64,000 nt of DNA from Anaerolineaceae bacterium UBA5211 (lineage in GTDB: Bacteria; Chloroflexota; Anaerolineae; Anaerolineales; Anaerolineaceae): the NCBI GenBank assembly GCA_002412595.1, contig DHVJ01000060.1:55548-119547 (forward strand), in the 5' to 3' direction. Positions 25,663 to 34,706 of the stretch are shown here, one piece after another (the stretch's first letter is position 1; each line of letters opens with the position of its first letter). Below the pieces are notes generated by a model that had not been told where the DNA came from, searched no databases, and saw nothing but the letters and a program-made list of their open reading frames with translations. The position numbers and the translations under genes were made by a program.

Positions 25663-27198
25663 ATGGTCAAAAAAGAAAAAGAACAGAAAAAGAAGAAGAA
25701 AGATAGCAAAGAGGTACTTAAAAACCCTGTAACTGAGGTTCAGGAGAGCGAAGAAAACAAGAAAAAATTCAGCTTCAAAGGGATTTGGCAGTGGCTTACC
25801 GCTAAACCGATTCGTTGGATTGCGATCCTGGCCCTGCTGGTCATAGTCATTTTTGTAATTAATAATCAAAATCGCGCACGGAATGCTGCCATGGATGAAT
25901 ATCAAACCGTGAAACTGGAACGCAGTGATATGGTGGTCATAGTGGGTGCAACCGGCATTGTGGAAGCCAACCAAACAGCTGATTTGGATTGGCAGACAAC
26001 CGGGCGGGTTGAAAGCGTGAATGTGGCAGTCAATGACCGTGTCAAGGCGGGGGATATTATGGCAGATTTAGCCGATAACACCCTGCCGCAGTCGGTCATT
26101 CTGGCCCAGGCGGATCTGGTCGGCGCCCAAAAAGCGTTGGAAGATTTGATCAATTCCAACACGGAAAGCGCTGAAGCCTACAAGACATTATTGGAAGCCG
26201 AGCAGGATCTGCGCGACGAAGACGATGACCGCGACCAGTGGAATTATAACGATGCCAATATAGATCGTGTCAATGAATTCCGGGCAGATTTTATTGCCAA
26301 GGAAGAAGATTATAAGATTTACAAGACTGCCTATGAAGCTGTCAAAGACTTGCCGACAGATGACCCCAAACGGGTGCAGGCCAAGCAGGAAAGGGATGAT
26401 GCCAAGCTGGTGCGCGATAAGGCCCTGCGGGCATTGAATTACCTGCTGGGTAAAGCTTATGGACAGCAGGTGGCTGAGGACTTTGCCGATGCCGATATTG
26501 CCCAGGCCAAATTGAACGACGCCCAACGCGATTGGGACCGGGTGAAGAATGGCGCGAATGCAGATGACATCAACGCGGCCGAGGCCAAAGTAGCGGCTGC
26601 AGAAGCGACGGTAGCATTGGGTTGGGTGGAAGCGCCCTTCAATGGTACGGTAACCCAGGTTGAACCGAAAGTGGGCGACCAGGTAAGTTCCGGCACGCGG
26701 GCATTCCGCATTGATGATCTGTCAGAATTGTATGTGGATGTGCAGATTTCCGAGGTGGATATCAACCGGGTTGTAATTGGACAGGAAGTTGAATTGAGCT
26801 TTGACGCCATCAGCGGCCAGACCTATACCGGAGATGTCACCGAAGTAGCCACGGTGGGTGAAGATACCGGCTCTGGTGTGGATTTCACGGTAACTTTGCG
26901 CATTGTTGATCCGGATAAACAGGTTCGGCCCGGTATGACCGCTGCGGTGAATATCATTGTTACGAAAAAAGAAAATGTACTTGCTATCCCCAGCCGGGCG
27001 GTTCGCACCAGCGACGGACAGCGGATTGTATATGTGTTGCGTGGTAATTCTGCGCAGCCGGTGAATATTGAAGTCGGTGCGATTTCCGACACCAGCATTG
27101 AGGTCGTCTCAGGTAATGTTAAAGAAGGGGATTTAATTATATTGAACCCGCCGGTGAACTTGATGGAAACCAGCGGGCAACCAGCATTCACGAGGTGA
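25663..27198 (+). CDS. MacA-like periplasmic adaptor subunit of an ABC efflux system
   Basis: About 511 aa from the ATG at 25663 (AGAGGA six bases ahead); upstream in-frame codons lack a ribosome site. The order is a lysine-rich cytoplasmic tail, one membrane anchor (WIAILALLVIVIFVIN), a biotinyl-lipoyl half (ATGIVEANQTADLDWQTTG ... VNVAVNDRVKAGDIMADL), a long helical hairpin rich in Asp and Lys (about 150-320), the second lipoyl half (VEAPFNGTVTQVEPKVGDQV), and beta-barrel plus membrane-proximal domains (VRPGMTAAVNIIV ... RTSDGQRIVYVL). HlyD/MacA-type adaptors link an ABC exporter to the outside. The hairpin is longer than in E. coli MacA. Translationally close to the ATPase gene (3 bp). Confidence 0.9.
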   Translation: MVKKEKEQKKKKKDSKEVLKNPVTEVQESEENKKKFSFKGIWQWLTAKPIRWIAILALLVIVIFVINNQNRARNAAMDEYQTVKLERSDMVVIVGATGIVEANQTADLDWQTTGRVESVNVAVNDRVKAGDIMADLADNTLPQSVILAQADLVGAQKALEDLINSNTESAEAYKTLLEAEQDLRDEDDDRDQWNYNDANIDRVNEFRADFIAKEEDYKIYKTAYEAVKDLPTDDPKRVQAKQERDDAKLVRDKALRALNYLLGKAYGQQVAEDFADADIAQAKLNDAQRDWDRVKNGANADDINAAEAKVAAAEATVALGWVEAPFNGTVTQVEPKVGDQVSSGTRAFRIDDLSELYVDVQISEVDINRVVIGQEVELSFDAISGQTYTGDVTEVATVGEDTGSGVDFTVTLRIVDPDKQVRPGMTAAVNIIVTKKENVLAIPSRAVRTSDGQRIVYVLRGNSAQPVNIEVGAISDTSIEVVSGNVKEGDLIILNPPVNLMETSGQPAFTR

Positions 27199-27201
27199 AC
27201 C

Positions 27202-27885
27202 ATGTCCAAGAAAGGGAAAGCGATCGTTGCGAAAGATCTGAGCAAGGTGTATCAGATGGGGGAAGTGCAGGTGCATGCACTGTGCGGAGTGTCGTTAGAG
27301 ATCAAGCATGGCGAGGTGGTTGCAATTATGGGACCGTCTGGCTCCGGTAAGTCAACGCTGATGAATATAATTGGCTGCCTGGACCGGCCTTCTTCCGGGG
27401 AGTATTACCTGGATGGAGAACTGGTTTCGGACTTGACGGATGACCAATTGGCCGTGATTCGCAACCGCAAGGTTGGTTTTGTTTTTCAGAATTTCAACTT
27501 GCTTTCCCGTTCAAGTGCGTTATTGAATGTGGAGTTGCCACTGCGCTATGCGGGTAATCGTGAAGGCCAGCGTGAGCGCGCAGCTGTAGCCCTGGAGGCA
27601 GTTGGTTTGGCCGATCGCATGGATCATAAACCCATGGAGTTATCCGGCGGCCAACAGCAGCGTGTGGCTGTGGCGCGCGCCATTATCAATAATCCTGCCA
27701 TTATCATGGCGGATGAACCTACCGGCAATTTGGATTCGAAGTCCGGTAAGGAGATCATGAAGTTACTGCTGGAATTGAATCAAAAGAGTGGGACTACGTT
27801 GATTGTTGTCACGCATGATCCCAGAATTGCTGAAGAAACGGAAAGAGTAATCCAGCTATATGACGGCCGGGTTGTGGATAGTTAG
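27202..27885 (+). CDS. MacB/LolD-type ABC transporter ATPase
   Basis: 227 aa. Walker A GPSGSGKST, Q-loop FQNFNLLS, signature LSGGQQQR, Walker B AIIMADEPTGNLD and H-loop VVTHD are all present. The sequence resembles LolD and the MacB ATPase domain of type VII (mechanotransmission) ABC systems. It pairs with the permease 3 bp downstream and the adaptor upstream, forming a tripartite-like efflux unit for peptides, antibiotics or lipids. Active residues are complete. Confidence 0.95.
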   Translation: MSKKGKAIVAKDLSKVYQMGEVQVHALCGVSLEIKHGEVVAIMGPSGSGKSTLMNIIGCLDRPSSGEYYLDGELVSDLTDDQLAVIRNRKVGFVFQNFNLLSRSSALLNVELPLRYAGNREGQRERAAVALEAVGLADRMDHKPMELSGGQQQRVAVARAIINNPAIIMADEPTGNLDSKSGKEIMKLLLELNQKSGTTLIVVTHDPRIAEETERVIQLYDGRVVDS

Positions 27886-27888
27886 AAA

Positions 27889-29115
27889 ATGGATATTGTT
27901 TTAGCACTGAAAGAAGCATTGGAGAGTTTGAATGCCAATCGCATGCGGGCATCCCTGACAATTTTGGGTATAGTGATTGGCGTCGCTGCTGTGATTGCCA
28001 TGTTAGCCGTTGGAACTGGCGCTCAGGATTCCATTCTGGGCTCTATCAGCGGGATTGGAACAAACTTATTGTTTGTTTTTCAGGGGAACTTGCAGGAAGA
28101 AGTTCGCAATGAACAACCCCTGACTATGAATGATGTCAACGCGCTGGGAGATGTTTTCCAGGCGCCGCATGTCGAGGCAGTTGCACCGGTGGTTTACGGC
28201 ACCGTCAACGTTACTTTTGGCGGTGAATCTTCCTCGCCGGAAGTTTATGGTGTTACGCCGGACTATCAAAATGTGCGTAATTATAATCTGCTGGAAGGCA
28301 GTTTCATCACCGATGAGAACGTCAATGGACGCGCTTCGGTGGCGCTTATCGGCCCGGATGTGGCTGATAAATTGTTTGGCACGCGCACACTATTAACCGG
28401 TGAGACCATCCGCATTGACGGCCAGCCATTCCGAGTGATTGGCGTATTGGAGCCCAAAGGCGGCGGCTCGTTTGGCAGCCAGGATAATGTTGTGCTAGTG
28501 CCTATCACCACGGCGCGTGTCCGGCTGCTTGAGCGGGACCGCGACCAGGTGGATATTGTCTATGTACAGGCGCTGAATTCGGATGATGTCCCGCAAGCCA
28601 CTGAAGAAATCTCGCAAATCCTGCGCTTGCGCCACCACAGCGAAGTTGGTGCGGATGATTTCACCGTGTTTTCGCAGGATGATTTTTTGTCGGTGGCCGG
28701 AACTATTACCAATATCCTGACAATTTTCCTGGGAGGCATCGCTGCCATTTCCCTTCTAGTGGGTGGCATAGGCATCATGAACATTATGCTGGTATCCGTC
28801 ACCGAGCGCACCAAAGAAATTGGCCTACGCAAAGCATTGGGCGCACGCAAGTCGGATATTTTGCTGCAATTTCTGACCGAATCCTCCTTGTTGAGCCTAT
28901 TCGGTGGTGTGATTGGGATTATCGTCGGCTGGCTGATCGCATTTGTAATCGGGAAAGTAGCCACTGCAAGCGGAACACCTTTCACCCCCACGGTTGGATT
29001 GAACGCTATTTTACTGGCGACCCTCTTCTCTACCGCGGTGGGCTTATTCTTTGGCATTTACCCGGCTAACCGGGCAGCCAACTTGGAACCGGTGGAAGCC
29101 CTGCGCTACGAATAA
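27889..29115 (+). CDS. MacB/FtsX-type ABC transporter permease
   Basis: 408 aa. N-terminal helix (LNANRMRASLTILGIVIGVAAVIAMLAV) followed by a large extracytoplasmic MacB periplasmic core domain (about 50-250) and three C-terminal helices of the FtsX domain (ILTIFLGGIAAISLLVGGIGIMNIMLVS; VTERTKEIGLRKALGARK is the conserved coupling region). Ends with the family's typical YPANRAANLEPVEALRYE. Works with the ATPase and adaptor encoded directly upstream to move substrate or transmit force across the envelope. A terminator follows. Confidence 0.94.
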   Translation: MDIVLALKEALESLNANRMRASLTILGIVIGVAAVIAMLAVGTGAQDSILGSISGIGTNLLFVFQGNLQEEVRNEQPLTMNDVNALGDVFQAPHVEAVAPVVYGTVNVTFGGESSSPEVYGVTPDYQNVRNYNLLEGSFITDENVNGRASVALIGPDVADKLFGTRTLLTGETIRIDGQPFRVIGVLEPKGGGSFGSQDNVVLVPITTARVRLLERDRDQVDIVYVQALNSDDVPQATEEISQILRLRHHSEVGADDFTVFSQDDFLSVAGTITNILTIFLGGIAAISLLVGGIGIMNIMLVSVTERTKEIGLRKALGARKSDILLQFLTESSLLSLFGGVIGIIVGWLIAFVIGKVATASGTPFTPTVGLNAILLATLFSTAVGLFFGIYPANRAANLEPVEALRYE

Positions 29116-29157
29116 AGTATGCGGCGGCCCAACTGGCGCGTATTGGTTATAGAAGAA

Positions 29158-29192
29158 GACAAGCGATGTTTTAAACACCGCTTGTCTTTTTT
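29158..29192 (+). terminator. Rho-independent terminator of the efflux operon
   Basis: GACAAGCG and CGCTTGTC pair around a 13-base loop, followed by six T. Confidence 0.82.
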
Positions 29193-29220
29193 GTTAATTG
29201 ACTATGCAATTAATAAAATG

Positions 29221-29250
29221 TTGTTAGCACTAATCAGAATCGGTTAGAAT
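29221..29250 (+). promoter_or_regulatory. Promoter candidate for the SerA-like/M32 operon
   Basis: TTGTTA, 18-bp spacer, TAGAAT, about 32 bp before the ATG at 29282. Both boxes match consensus at four or five positions. Confidence 0.4.
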
Positions 29251-29281
29251 TAGCCTGAAAAATCTTCAGGAGGTAGTATTG

Positions 29282-30223
29282 ATGGAACCCTGGCGTGTGT
29301 TAGTTACGGACGGATTACAGGATAGCGGAATAAGCATTTTAACCAAAGAGGCTCAGGTGGATGACCGCAAAGGCATTTCTGCCGACGAGCTATTGAAAGA
29401 AATTGGTAATTATGATGCAGTGATTGTGCGCGGGCGAACCAAAGTTACCCGTGAAGTGATCGAAGCCGGCAAGAAATTAAAAGTGATTGGGCGCGCGGGC
29501 GTGGGCGTGGATAACATTGATACTGCTTCTGCCAAAGAAAAAGGCGTCGCGGTGGTCAATGCCCCCACTGCTACCACCACGGCAGTTGCGGAATTGGCTA
29601 TGGGCCTGGTTTTTGCCCTGGCGCGTGAAATTCCGCGGGCGGATGCTTCCATGAAGCAGAGAAAGTGGGCGAAAAAAGAATTTGAAGGGGTGGAGCTTTA
29701 CGGAAAAACCCTGGGCATCATTGGTTTTGGCCGCATCGGTTCCACAGTGGGTCAGATGGCCGCGGCTGTTGGCATGCGCATCATGGCCTGCTGTCTTTTC
29801 CGTATTCCAGAAACGATCCGCATCATCGGCGGTGAGCTGCTGATGATGGATGACATTATCGAAAAATCGGATTTCATCACTATTCACACTCCTTTGAGTG
29901 ATGAAACGCGCGGGATGCTGAATGCGGAAGCCTTTGCACGTATGAAGGATGGTGTTTTCGTGATCTGCACGGCGCGCGGCGGTATTATTGACGAGAAAGC
30001 TTTGCTGGATGCGTTGAATTCCGGTAAGGTGGCTGGGGCTGCTTTGGATGTTTACGAGACAGAACCGCCGGTATTTCAGGAATTGATCAACCATCCCAAA
30101 GTGATCGCTACGCCGCACATGGCCGGGCAGACCAATGAAGCGCAGCGGCGCGCTTCTATGGATATCGCTAAAGAAGTAATGGCAGCCTTGAAAGGCGATA
30201 AACTGCATTGGAGAGTAGTCTAA
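29282..30223 (+). CDS. SerA-like D-2-hydroxyacid dehydrogenase (phosphoglycerate dehydrogenase type)
   Basis: 313 aa from the ATG at 29282, seven bases behind AGGAGG. Two-domain D-isomer-specific 2-hydroxyacid dehydrogenase: IGRAGVGVDNID substrate-domain motif, NAD motif GIIGFGRIGSTVG, catalytic Arg in CTARGGIIDE, Glu in VYETEPP and His in TPHMAGQT. It most resembles short (type III) 3-phosphoglycerate dehydrogenases without ACT or ASB regulatory domains, which feed serine synthesis; a related hydroxyacid is possible. Forms an apparent operon with the M32 carboxypeptidase 23 bp downstream. Confidence 0.88.
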   Translation: MEPWRVLVTDGLQDSGISILTKEAQVDDRKGISADELLKEIGNYDAVIVRGRTKVTREVIEAGKKLKVIGRAGVGVDNIDTASAKEKGVAVVNAPTATTTAVAELAMGLVFALAREIPRADASMKQRKWAKKEFEGVELYGKTLGIIGFGRIGSTVGQMAAAVGMRIMACCLFRIPETIRIIGGELLMMDDIIEKSDFITIHTPLSDETRGMLNAEAFARMKDGVFVICTARGGIIDEKALLDALNSGKVAGAALDVYETEPPVFQELINHPKVIATPHMAGQTNEAQRRASMDIAKEVMAALKGDKLHWRVV

Positions 30224-30246
30224 ATTTAATTAAAAGGGAGAAATTG

Positions 30247-31749
30247 ATGGAAGAAAAACTGAATCGATTGAAAGTATTGTTGGCGGAAGCCGCTGACCTG
30301 CAAGCGGCCAGCGCGCTGTTGAATTGGGACCAATTGGTGAATATGCCCGCGGGTGCTGCGGAAGATCGCGGTGAACAAATTGCCACGGTCGAGCAGATCC
30401 TGCATGCCAAATCGACTTCCGAGGAGATTGGCAGGTTATTATCGGACCTGGCCCCGGTAGCCAAACAAATGGATCCAAATTCGGATGATGCCCGCTTGAT
30501 CAAAGTGGCCCAACGCAATTATGATAAATCTACTAAGGTGACCCCGGAATTTGTCAGCGAGTTCGCGCGTGTTTCCACTGTGGCGCAATCCGTATGGGAA
30601 AAGGCCAGAGCCGAATCGGATTTTAGTATCTTTCAACCCTACTTGGAGCAATTGATCGGGCTGCGCCAGCAGTATGCGGATTTCTTCAAACCTTGGGAGC
30701 ATGTCTATGATCCGCTGTTAGATGACTACGAGCCGGGTATGAAGACAGCCGATGTCCAAGCCATTTTCAATACACTGCGTCCCAAGCAGGTGGAATTGAT
30801 CAAGGCCATCAGCGAAAAACCGCAGGTGGAAAAATCGTTTCTCTATCTGGATTACCCTGAGAAAACTCAGTGGGATTTCGGTGTGGAAGTCATTTCTAAA
30901 TTCGGGTACGACTGGAACCATGGGCGGCAGGATAAATCTGTCCACCCCTTCACAACTGGTTTTGGTCTCAATGATGTACGCATCACCACCCGCTTCAACA
31001 CCAAATTCCTCCCCACGGCCTTGTTCGGCACCATGCATGAATGCGGGCACGCTTTGTATGAACTGGGTATTAACAAACAATACAACCGCACTCCGTTAGG
31101 AGGCGGTGCTTCCATGGCAGTGCATGAATCCCAGTCGCGCTTATGGGAAAACCTGGTGGGACGCTCACGCGCTTTCTGGAAACATTTCTACCCGCGCCTG
31201 CAGGAGCTGTTCCCCAGCCAATTGGGCAACGTGGATGCCGAAATGTTCTACAAAGCGGTCAACGCGGTGGAACCCTCGCTGATCCGCGTGGAAGCAGATG
31301 AAGCCACGTATAACCTGCACATTATGCTGCGCCTGGAAATGGAAATCGCTCTGATGGAAGGCAGCCTGAAAGCCAAGGATGCTCCGGAAGCCTGGAATGA
31401 CAAATTTGAGAATTATCTCGGAATCGTTCCCCCGGATAACGCCCGCGGCGTGCTGCAGGATGTGCACTGGTCATTTGGTGGTTTCGGTTACTTCCCGACC
31501 TATGCGTTGGGCAACCTGGTTTCCGCGCAATTATGGGAACGTATGGAACAGGATATCCCGGATGTAGAAGCCCAGGTGGAAAAAGCCAACTTCGCGGTCA
31601 TCCTGAACTGGCTGCGTGAAAATGTGCATGTCTTCGGCGCTAAGTATGAACCCCAGGAATTGGTGCAGCAGGTTACCGGCTCCAAAATCACGCCGGAACC
31701 CTATATGCGTTATTTAGATAAGAAATTCACGGAGATTTATTCCCTGTAG
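30247..31749 (+). CDS. M32 metallocarboxypeptidase (carboxypeptidase Taq type)
   Basis: 500 aa from the ATG at 30247, with AAAGGGAG ahead; in-frame codons back to 30208 overlap the previous gene and lack a site. Zinc site HECGH near residue 264 (GTMHECGHALYELGI) with the third ligand Glu in MAVHESQSRLWEN, a hallmark of M32. GIVPPDNARGVLQDVHW and GGFGYFPTYALGN are further family signatures. Cytoplasmic, homodimeric, removes C-terminal residues other than proline from peptides. Length equals the family norm. Terminator follows. Confidence 0.95.
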   Translation: MEEKLNRLKVLLAEAADLQAASALLNWDQLVNMPAGAAEDRGEQIATVEQILHAKSTSEEIGRLLSDLAPVAKQMDPNSDDARLIKVAQRNYDKSTKVTPEFVSEFARVSTVAQSVWEKARAESDFSIFQPYLEQLIGLRQQYADFFKPWEHVYDPLLDDYEPGMKTADVQAIFNTLRPKQVELIKAISEKPQVEKSFLYLDYPEKTQWDFGVEVISKFGYDWNHGRQDKSVHPFTTGFGLNDVRITTRFNTKFLPTALFGTMHECGHALYELGINKQYNRTPLGGGASMAVHESQSRLWENLVGRSRAFWKHFYPRLQELFPSQLGNVDAEMFYKAVNAVEPSLIRVEADEATYNLHIMLRLEMEIALMEGSLKAKDAPEAWNDKFENYLGIVPPDNARGVLQDVHWSFGGFGYFPTYALGNLVSAQLWERMEQDIPDVEAQVEKANFAVILNWLRENVHVFGAKYEPQELVQQVTGSKITPEPYMRYLDKKFTEIYSL

Positions 31750-31770
31750 GGTAAGAATTTTCTGCATGTT

Positions 31771-31807
31771 AAGCGCCCGCGTATTTTTGCGCGGGCGCTT
31801 TTTTTAT
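31771..31807 (+). terminator. Rho-independent terminator
   Basis: AAGCGCCCGCG and CGCGGGCGCTT pair perfectly over eleven bases around an 8-base loop, followed by T-rich sequence. Closes the SerA-like/M32 operon. Confidence 0.9.
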
Positions 31808-31871
31808 TTATAAATCCTTAATACTTTTGAGGGGTGATAATCGGCGAGAATATAAGTCATACGGAGGTGTT

Positions 31872-32504
31872 ATGAACATAAAGAAAATTAATCCCTGGCT
31901 GGTAATGGTGCTGCTTGGCCTGGCGGCAACCGCTTGTTCTACTGATCCACAAGTATCTGTTTCGGCAGAACCGCAGCCGGCACAAATGATGCCGGAAGCA
32001 GCTCCCACGCAGGAAGAAAGCCATGATGCCGTGATGGATGAAGAAAGCACAGGATTGCCGGATTGGTATAACTGGGAATTGACAGATGTAAACAGCGGAA
32101 CAGCATTCCGTTTAAATGATGAACAGGGTAAAGTCGTTTTGGTGGAAACCATGGCGGTGTGGTGCTCTAATTGCCTCAAGCAGCAGCAGGAAGTCAGTCA
32201 GCTTTTGCAAACATTGGGGCCGCGTGAAGATTTTGTGAGCTTAGCCATTAATATTGACCCCAATGAGGATATCGCCACGCTGCAAAATTATACGCAGCAG
32301 CACGGTTTTGATTGGCGCTATGTGGTTGCACCGGAAGAGTTGATCAACGAGATTAGCAGCCTATACGGCGTACAATATCTCAATCCGCCTTCCACGCCCA
32401 TGTTGATCATTGACCGGCAGGGGCAGGCCCATTTGCTGCCCTTTGGCATTAAAAGCGCTGCAGAACTGCAAAGTGCGCTTGAACCTTATCTGAACGAGGG
32501 CTAG
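31872..32504 (+). CDS. TlpA/ResA-like thioredoxin-fold lipoprotein
   Basis: 210 aa from the ATG at 31872 (GGAGG six bases ahead). Signal peptide with lipobox LAATAC places it outside the membrane, lipid-anchored near residue 21. The thioredoxin fold contains the redox pair in AVWCSNCLKQQQEV and the cis-proline strand STPMLIIDRQG. Such proteins pass reducing equivalents to haem-binding or envelope thiols. The next gene, 4 bp away, is a CcdA-type electron conduit, so the two form a redox relay: cytoplasmic thioredoxin to CcdA to this protein. Final substrate unknown. Confidence 0.88.
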   Translation: MNIKKINPWLVMVLLGLAATACSTDPQVSVSAEPQPAQMMPEAAPTQEESHDAVMDEESTGLPDWYNWELTDVNSGTAFRLNDEQGKVVLVETMAVWCSNCLKQQQEVSQLLQTLGPREDFVSLAINIDPNEDIATLQNYTQQHGFDWRYVVAPEELINEISSLYGVQYLNPPSTPMLIIDRQGQAHLLPFGIKSAAELQSALEPYLNEG

Positions 32505-32508
32505 GCGC

Positions 32509-33195
32509 TTGAATCTCTCACAAGTTTTTACGGCGATTGGCATCGGTTTGCTCGCTACCACCAGCCCGTGTGTTTTTCCACTTTATCCCGGTTATCTGGC
32601 TTATTTAAGCGCTAACCAGGGTCAGGCTCAAGGCAAAGAACACCGGACGCGCACAGCCTTTTTGGGATTTTTCGTTTTGCTGGGCGTATTGGTCATGATG
32701 ATGCTGATGGGACTGGTTATTTCTTTATTGTCCATATCCATCAGCCGTGCATTGGCTGTGGTCGTCCCGTTGGTGGATTTGATCCTGATCATCCTGGGGA
32801 TTATGTTGTTATTGAATATTAATCCCTTTAAGCAGCTGCCGCAGATCCGCGTACCGGTGCTTGCGCATCCCTACGCCAACGCTTTCTTGTATGGGTTGTT
32901 ATACGGCCCGATTGCTTTTCCCTGTTCCGGACCGTTGGTGATCTCTATTTTTGCGCTCAGTTTGAAATCGAGCCTGCTGCTGGCACGGGTGGCTACGTTC
33001 TTCTGGTTCGGCCTGGGTTTCGGCTTGCCGCTGTTGTTGTTGTCCCTGCTGGGCGGCGCATTGCAGCGCCCCATCACGATTTTCTTCGCGCGCCATAGCC
33101 GCCTGGTCAACCTGGTCAGCGGATTGCTGATCCTGGGCTTGGGCATTTACGACCTGGTCATCAACTGGGCCAGCATTACAGCCAGTTTTATATAA
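32509..33195 (+). CDS. ccdA: CcdA-type thiol:disulfide transmembrane electron carrier
   Basis: 228 aa starting at a TTG with GAGGG about ten bases ahead. Six hydrophobic helices; the two redox cysteines lie in ATTSPCVFPLYPGYLAYLS (helix 1) and GPIAFPCSGPLVIS (helix 4), the pseudo-symmetric signature of CcdA/DsbD transmembrane domains. Transfers electrons from cytoplasmic thioredoxin to the TlpA-like lipoprotein encoded just upstream. Convergent with the L,D-transpeptidase gene across a shared terminator. Confidence 0.92.
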   Translation: MNLSQVFTAIGIGLLATTSPCVFPLYPGYLAYLSANQGQAQGKEHRTRTAFLGFFVLLGVLVMMMLMGLVISLLSISISRALAVVVPLVDLILIILGIMLLLNINPFKQLPQIRVPVLAHPYANAFLYGLLYGPIAFPCSGPLVISIFALSLKSSLLLARVATFFWFGLGFGLPLLLLSLLGGALQRPITIFFARHSRLVNLVSGLLILGLGIYDLVINWASITASFI

Positions 33196-33207
33196 AAATC
33201 TGAATAA

Positions 33208-33241
33208 CTAAAGGACAGGTAAAATCTGTCCTTTAGTTTTA
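33208..33241. terminator. Bidirectional terminator between convergent genes
   Basis: CTAAAGGACAG and CTGTCCTTTAG form a perfect 11-bp stem around GTAAAAT, with TTTT on the right; A-rich sequence on the left can serve the minus strand. Confidence 0.8.
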
Positions 33242-33298
33242 TAGTAAAATCGCTTACTCTTTTTATTTGAGCGGCGGTTTTTGTATTTTTGCTTGTTT

Positions 33299-34612
33299 TT
33301 AGAACGCGGCGTTGACCGTGTAGAAGGACGGGTCGGTTGGAGTGTCGCCGCTGGGATCGTACACGTACACCCAGTCGCCCACATTGGCCCATTCATACAG
33401 CCAGTGCGAGTCGGTAATGGAAAGGTTGACACAGCCGTGCGATTGTTCATATCCGAACAGCGCGCGCCAGTAAGCGCCGTGCAGGGCGCGCGGACCATCG
33501 TAATACATGGTCCAGGGCACATCTTCCAGCAGGTAGTAATCCGTCTTGCCGGTGGCGAAAGCACCGGTCATGGTCTCGAAATCTTTTTTCTCACGGATTT
33601 GGAACAATCCAGGTTGGGTGTAATAGGGTTCGTAACCGGTGGCAATGATGGTGGCAAATTTCAGCTGGTTATCCTCGAAAACGCTCAATGTTTGCTGGTA
33701 AAGGTCCACGTAGATCCAGCGGTTATTGTCCACGCCTTCCGGCGCGGTTTGATTGGGATCAATGACTTTAAGCGCGCGCGCTTCCACCCATTCACCGATG
33801 CCGATCATGTACCAGGTGGTACCTTCGGCTTCGGTTTGGTCGTAGACCTGCACAACCGTGTTGCGTACCAGTTCTTTGTTGACCACGGCTGCGGAATAGC
33901 TGGGCTCTTTGCGCGGATTGACCACGTCGATGATCCAGCCAAAGTCATTTTCCGGCTGTTGGTCAAACAGTAGTCCAGAGAAATCGGAATAATTGGTTGG
34001 TGAAGCGCGGATCCATTCGCCGTATTCATTTTGAACGTAAGCATCATTGCCGTTATAGGTAATGCTGTCGTAAGAAACGTACAGGGTAGTCCCGATGGGC
34101 ACATAGTTGGAAGCACCCCAGCCAACGATGGCGGCATCCAATGAGGGATACCAGGCGGCCTGTACACCGGAAGCCACGTTCAGTTTGGCATATTTACGGT
34201 CCACCGGCAGATAGCTGGCGTCCGGGTGGCTGGCAATCAGCGGTTGTGCCGGAATCTGGATGCCTGCGCGCGCCCAAGTGGTGAGTGTTTCGGAAGGGCC
34301 CATGGGCAGGCAGTCGGTAGGCGCAATCAGGTAAACACCCGGGGCGCACACAGGTAAACCCTCGTAGCTTTCCTGGTAATTCGGCAGCGCAGGGGTAGGC
34401 TCCGGTGTGGGCTGCGTTTCCGTCGGCGCGGGTTCCACGCTCACGGAAGTCGGTGTTTCGGATATGACGGGCTCGGTTTCACCGACGGGCTGGTCAACTG
34501 CCTGAGTTGGCTCTGGCTCGCCTTCGCTTTGAGCAAAGACTACCGAAGAGTTTAACAGCAGCGTAACAGCTAACAGCGTTCCGAGTAATAATCTGGTTTG
34601 TTTAAAATGCAT
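33299..34612 (-). CDS. Secreted L,D-transpeptidase (YkuD) with SH3-like repeats
   Basis: 437 aa. Signal peptide ending near VFAQ, then a Thr/Pro/Glu-rich linker (about 26-80). The middle region contains two bacterial-SH3-like segments (about 120-280). The C-terminal YkuD domain begins at NRWIYVDLYQQTLSVFEDNQ and holds the catalytic cysteine in SHGCVNLSITDSHWLYEW near residue 394. These enzymes form 3-3 peptide cross-links or attach proteins to peptidoglycan, outside the cytoplasmic membrane. A run of ten C/G pairs lies in its probable promoter. Confidence 0.93.
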   Translation of the reverse strand: MHFKQTRLLLGTLLAVTLLLNSSVVFAQSEGEPEPTQAVDQPVGETEPVISETPTSVSVEPAPTETQPTPEPTPALPNYQESYEGLPVCAPGVYLIAPTDCLPMGPSETLTTWARAGIQIPAQPLIASHPDASYLPVDRKYAKLNVASGVQAAWYPSLDAAIVGWGASNYVPIGTTLYVSYDSITYNGNDAYVQNEYGEWIRASPTNYSDFSGLLFDQQPENDFGWIIDVVNPRKEPSYSAAVVNKELVRNTVVQVYDQTEAEGTTWYMIGIGEWVEARALKVIDPNQTAPEGVDNNRWIYVDLYQQTLSVFEDNQLKFATIIATGYEPYYTQPGLFQIREKKDFETMTGAFATGKTDYYLLEDVPWTMYYDGPRALHGAYWRALFGYEQSHGCVNLSITDSHWLYEWANVGDWVYVYDPSGDTPTDPSFYTVNAAF

Positions 34613-34641
34613 TCTTACCTCGTTGAGAATTAGCGGGGATA

Positions 34642-34674
34642 ATTGTACCTGATTCTGCCCTATACCCCCCCCCC
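34642..34674 (-). promoter_or_regulatory. Promoter candidate with a 10-base homopolymer at the -35 position
   Basis: Read on the minus strand: a G10 tract (34674-34665), 17 bp, then TACAAT (34647-34642), 30 bp before the transpeptidase ATG. A G-tract is a poor -35, so an activator or other promoter may be involved. The run could also vary in length. Confidence 0.35.
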
Positions 34675-34706
34675 GCAGGGGCTCCTCACAGCTTCCTATA
34701 AACTCT

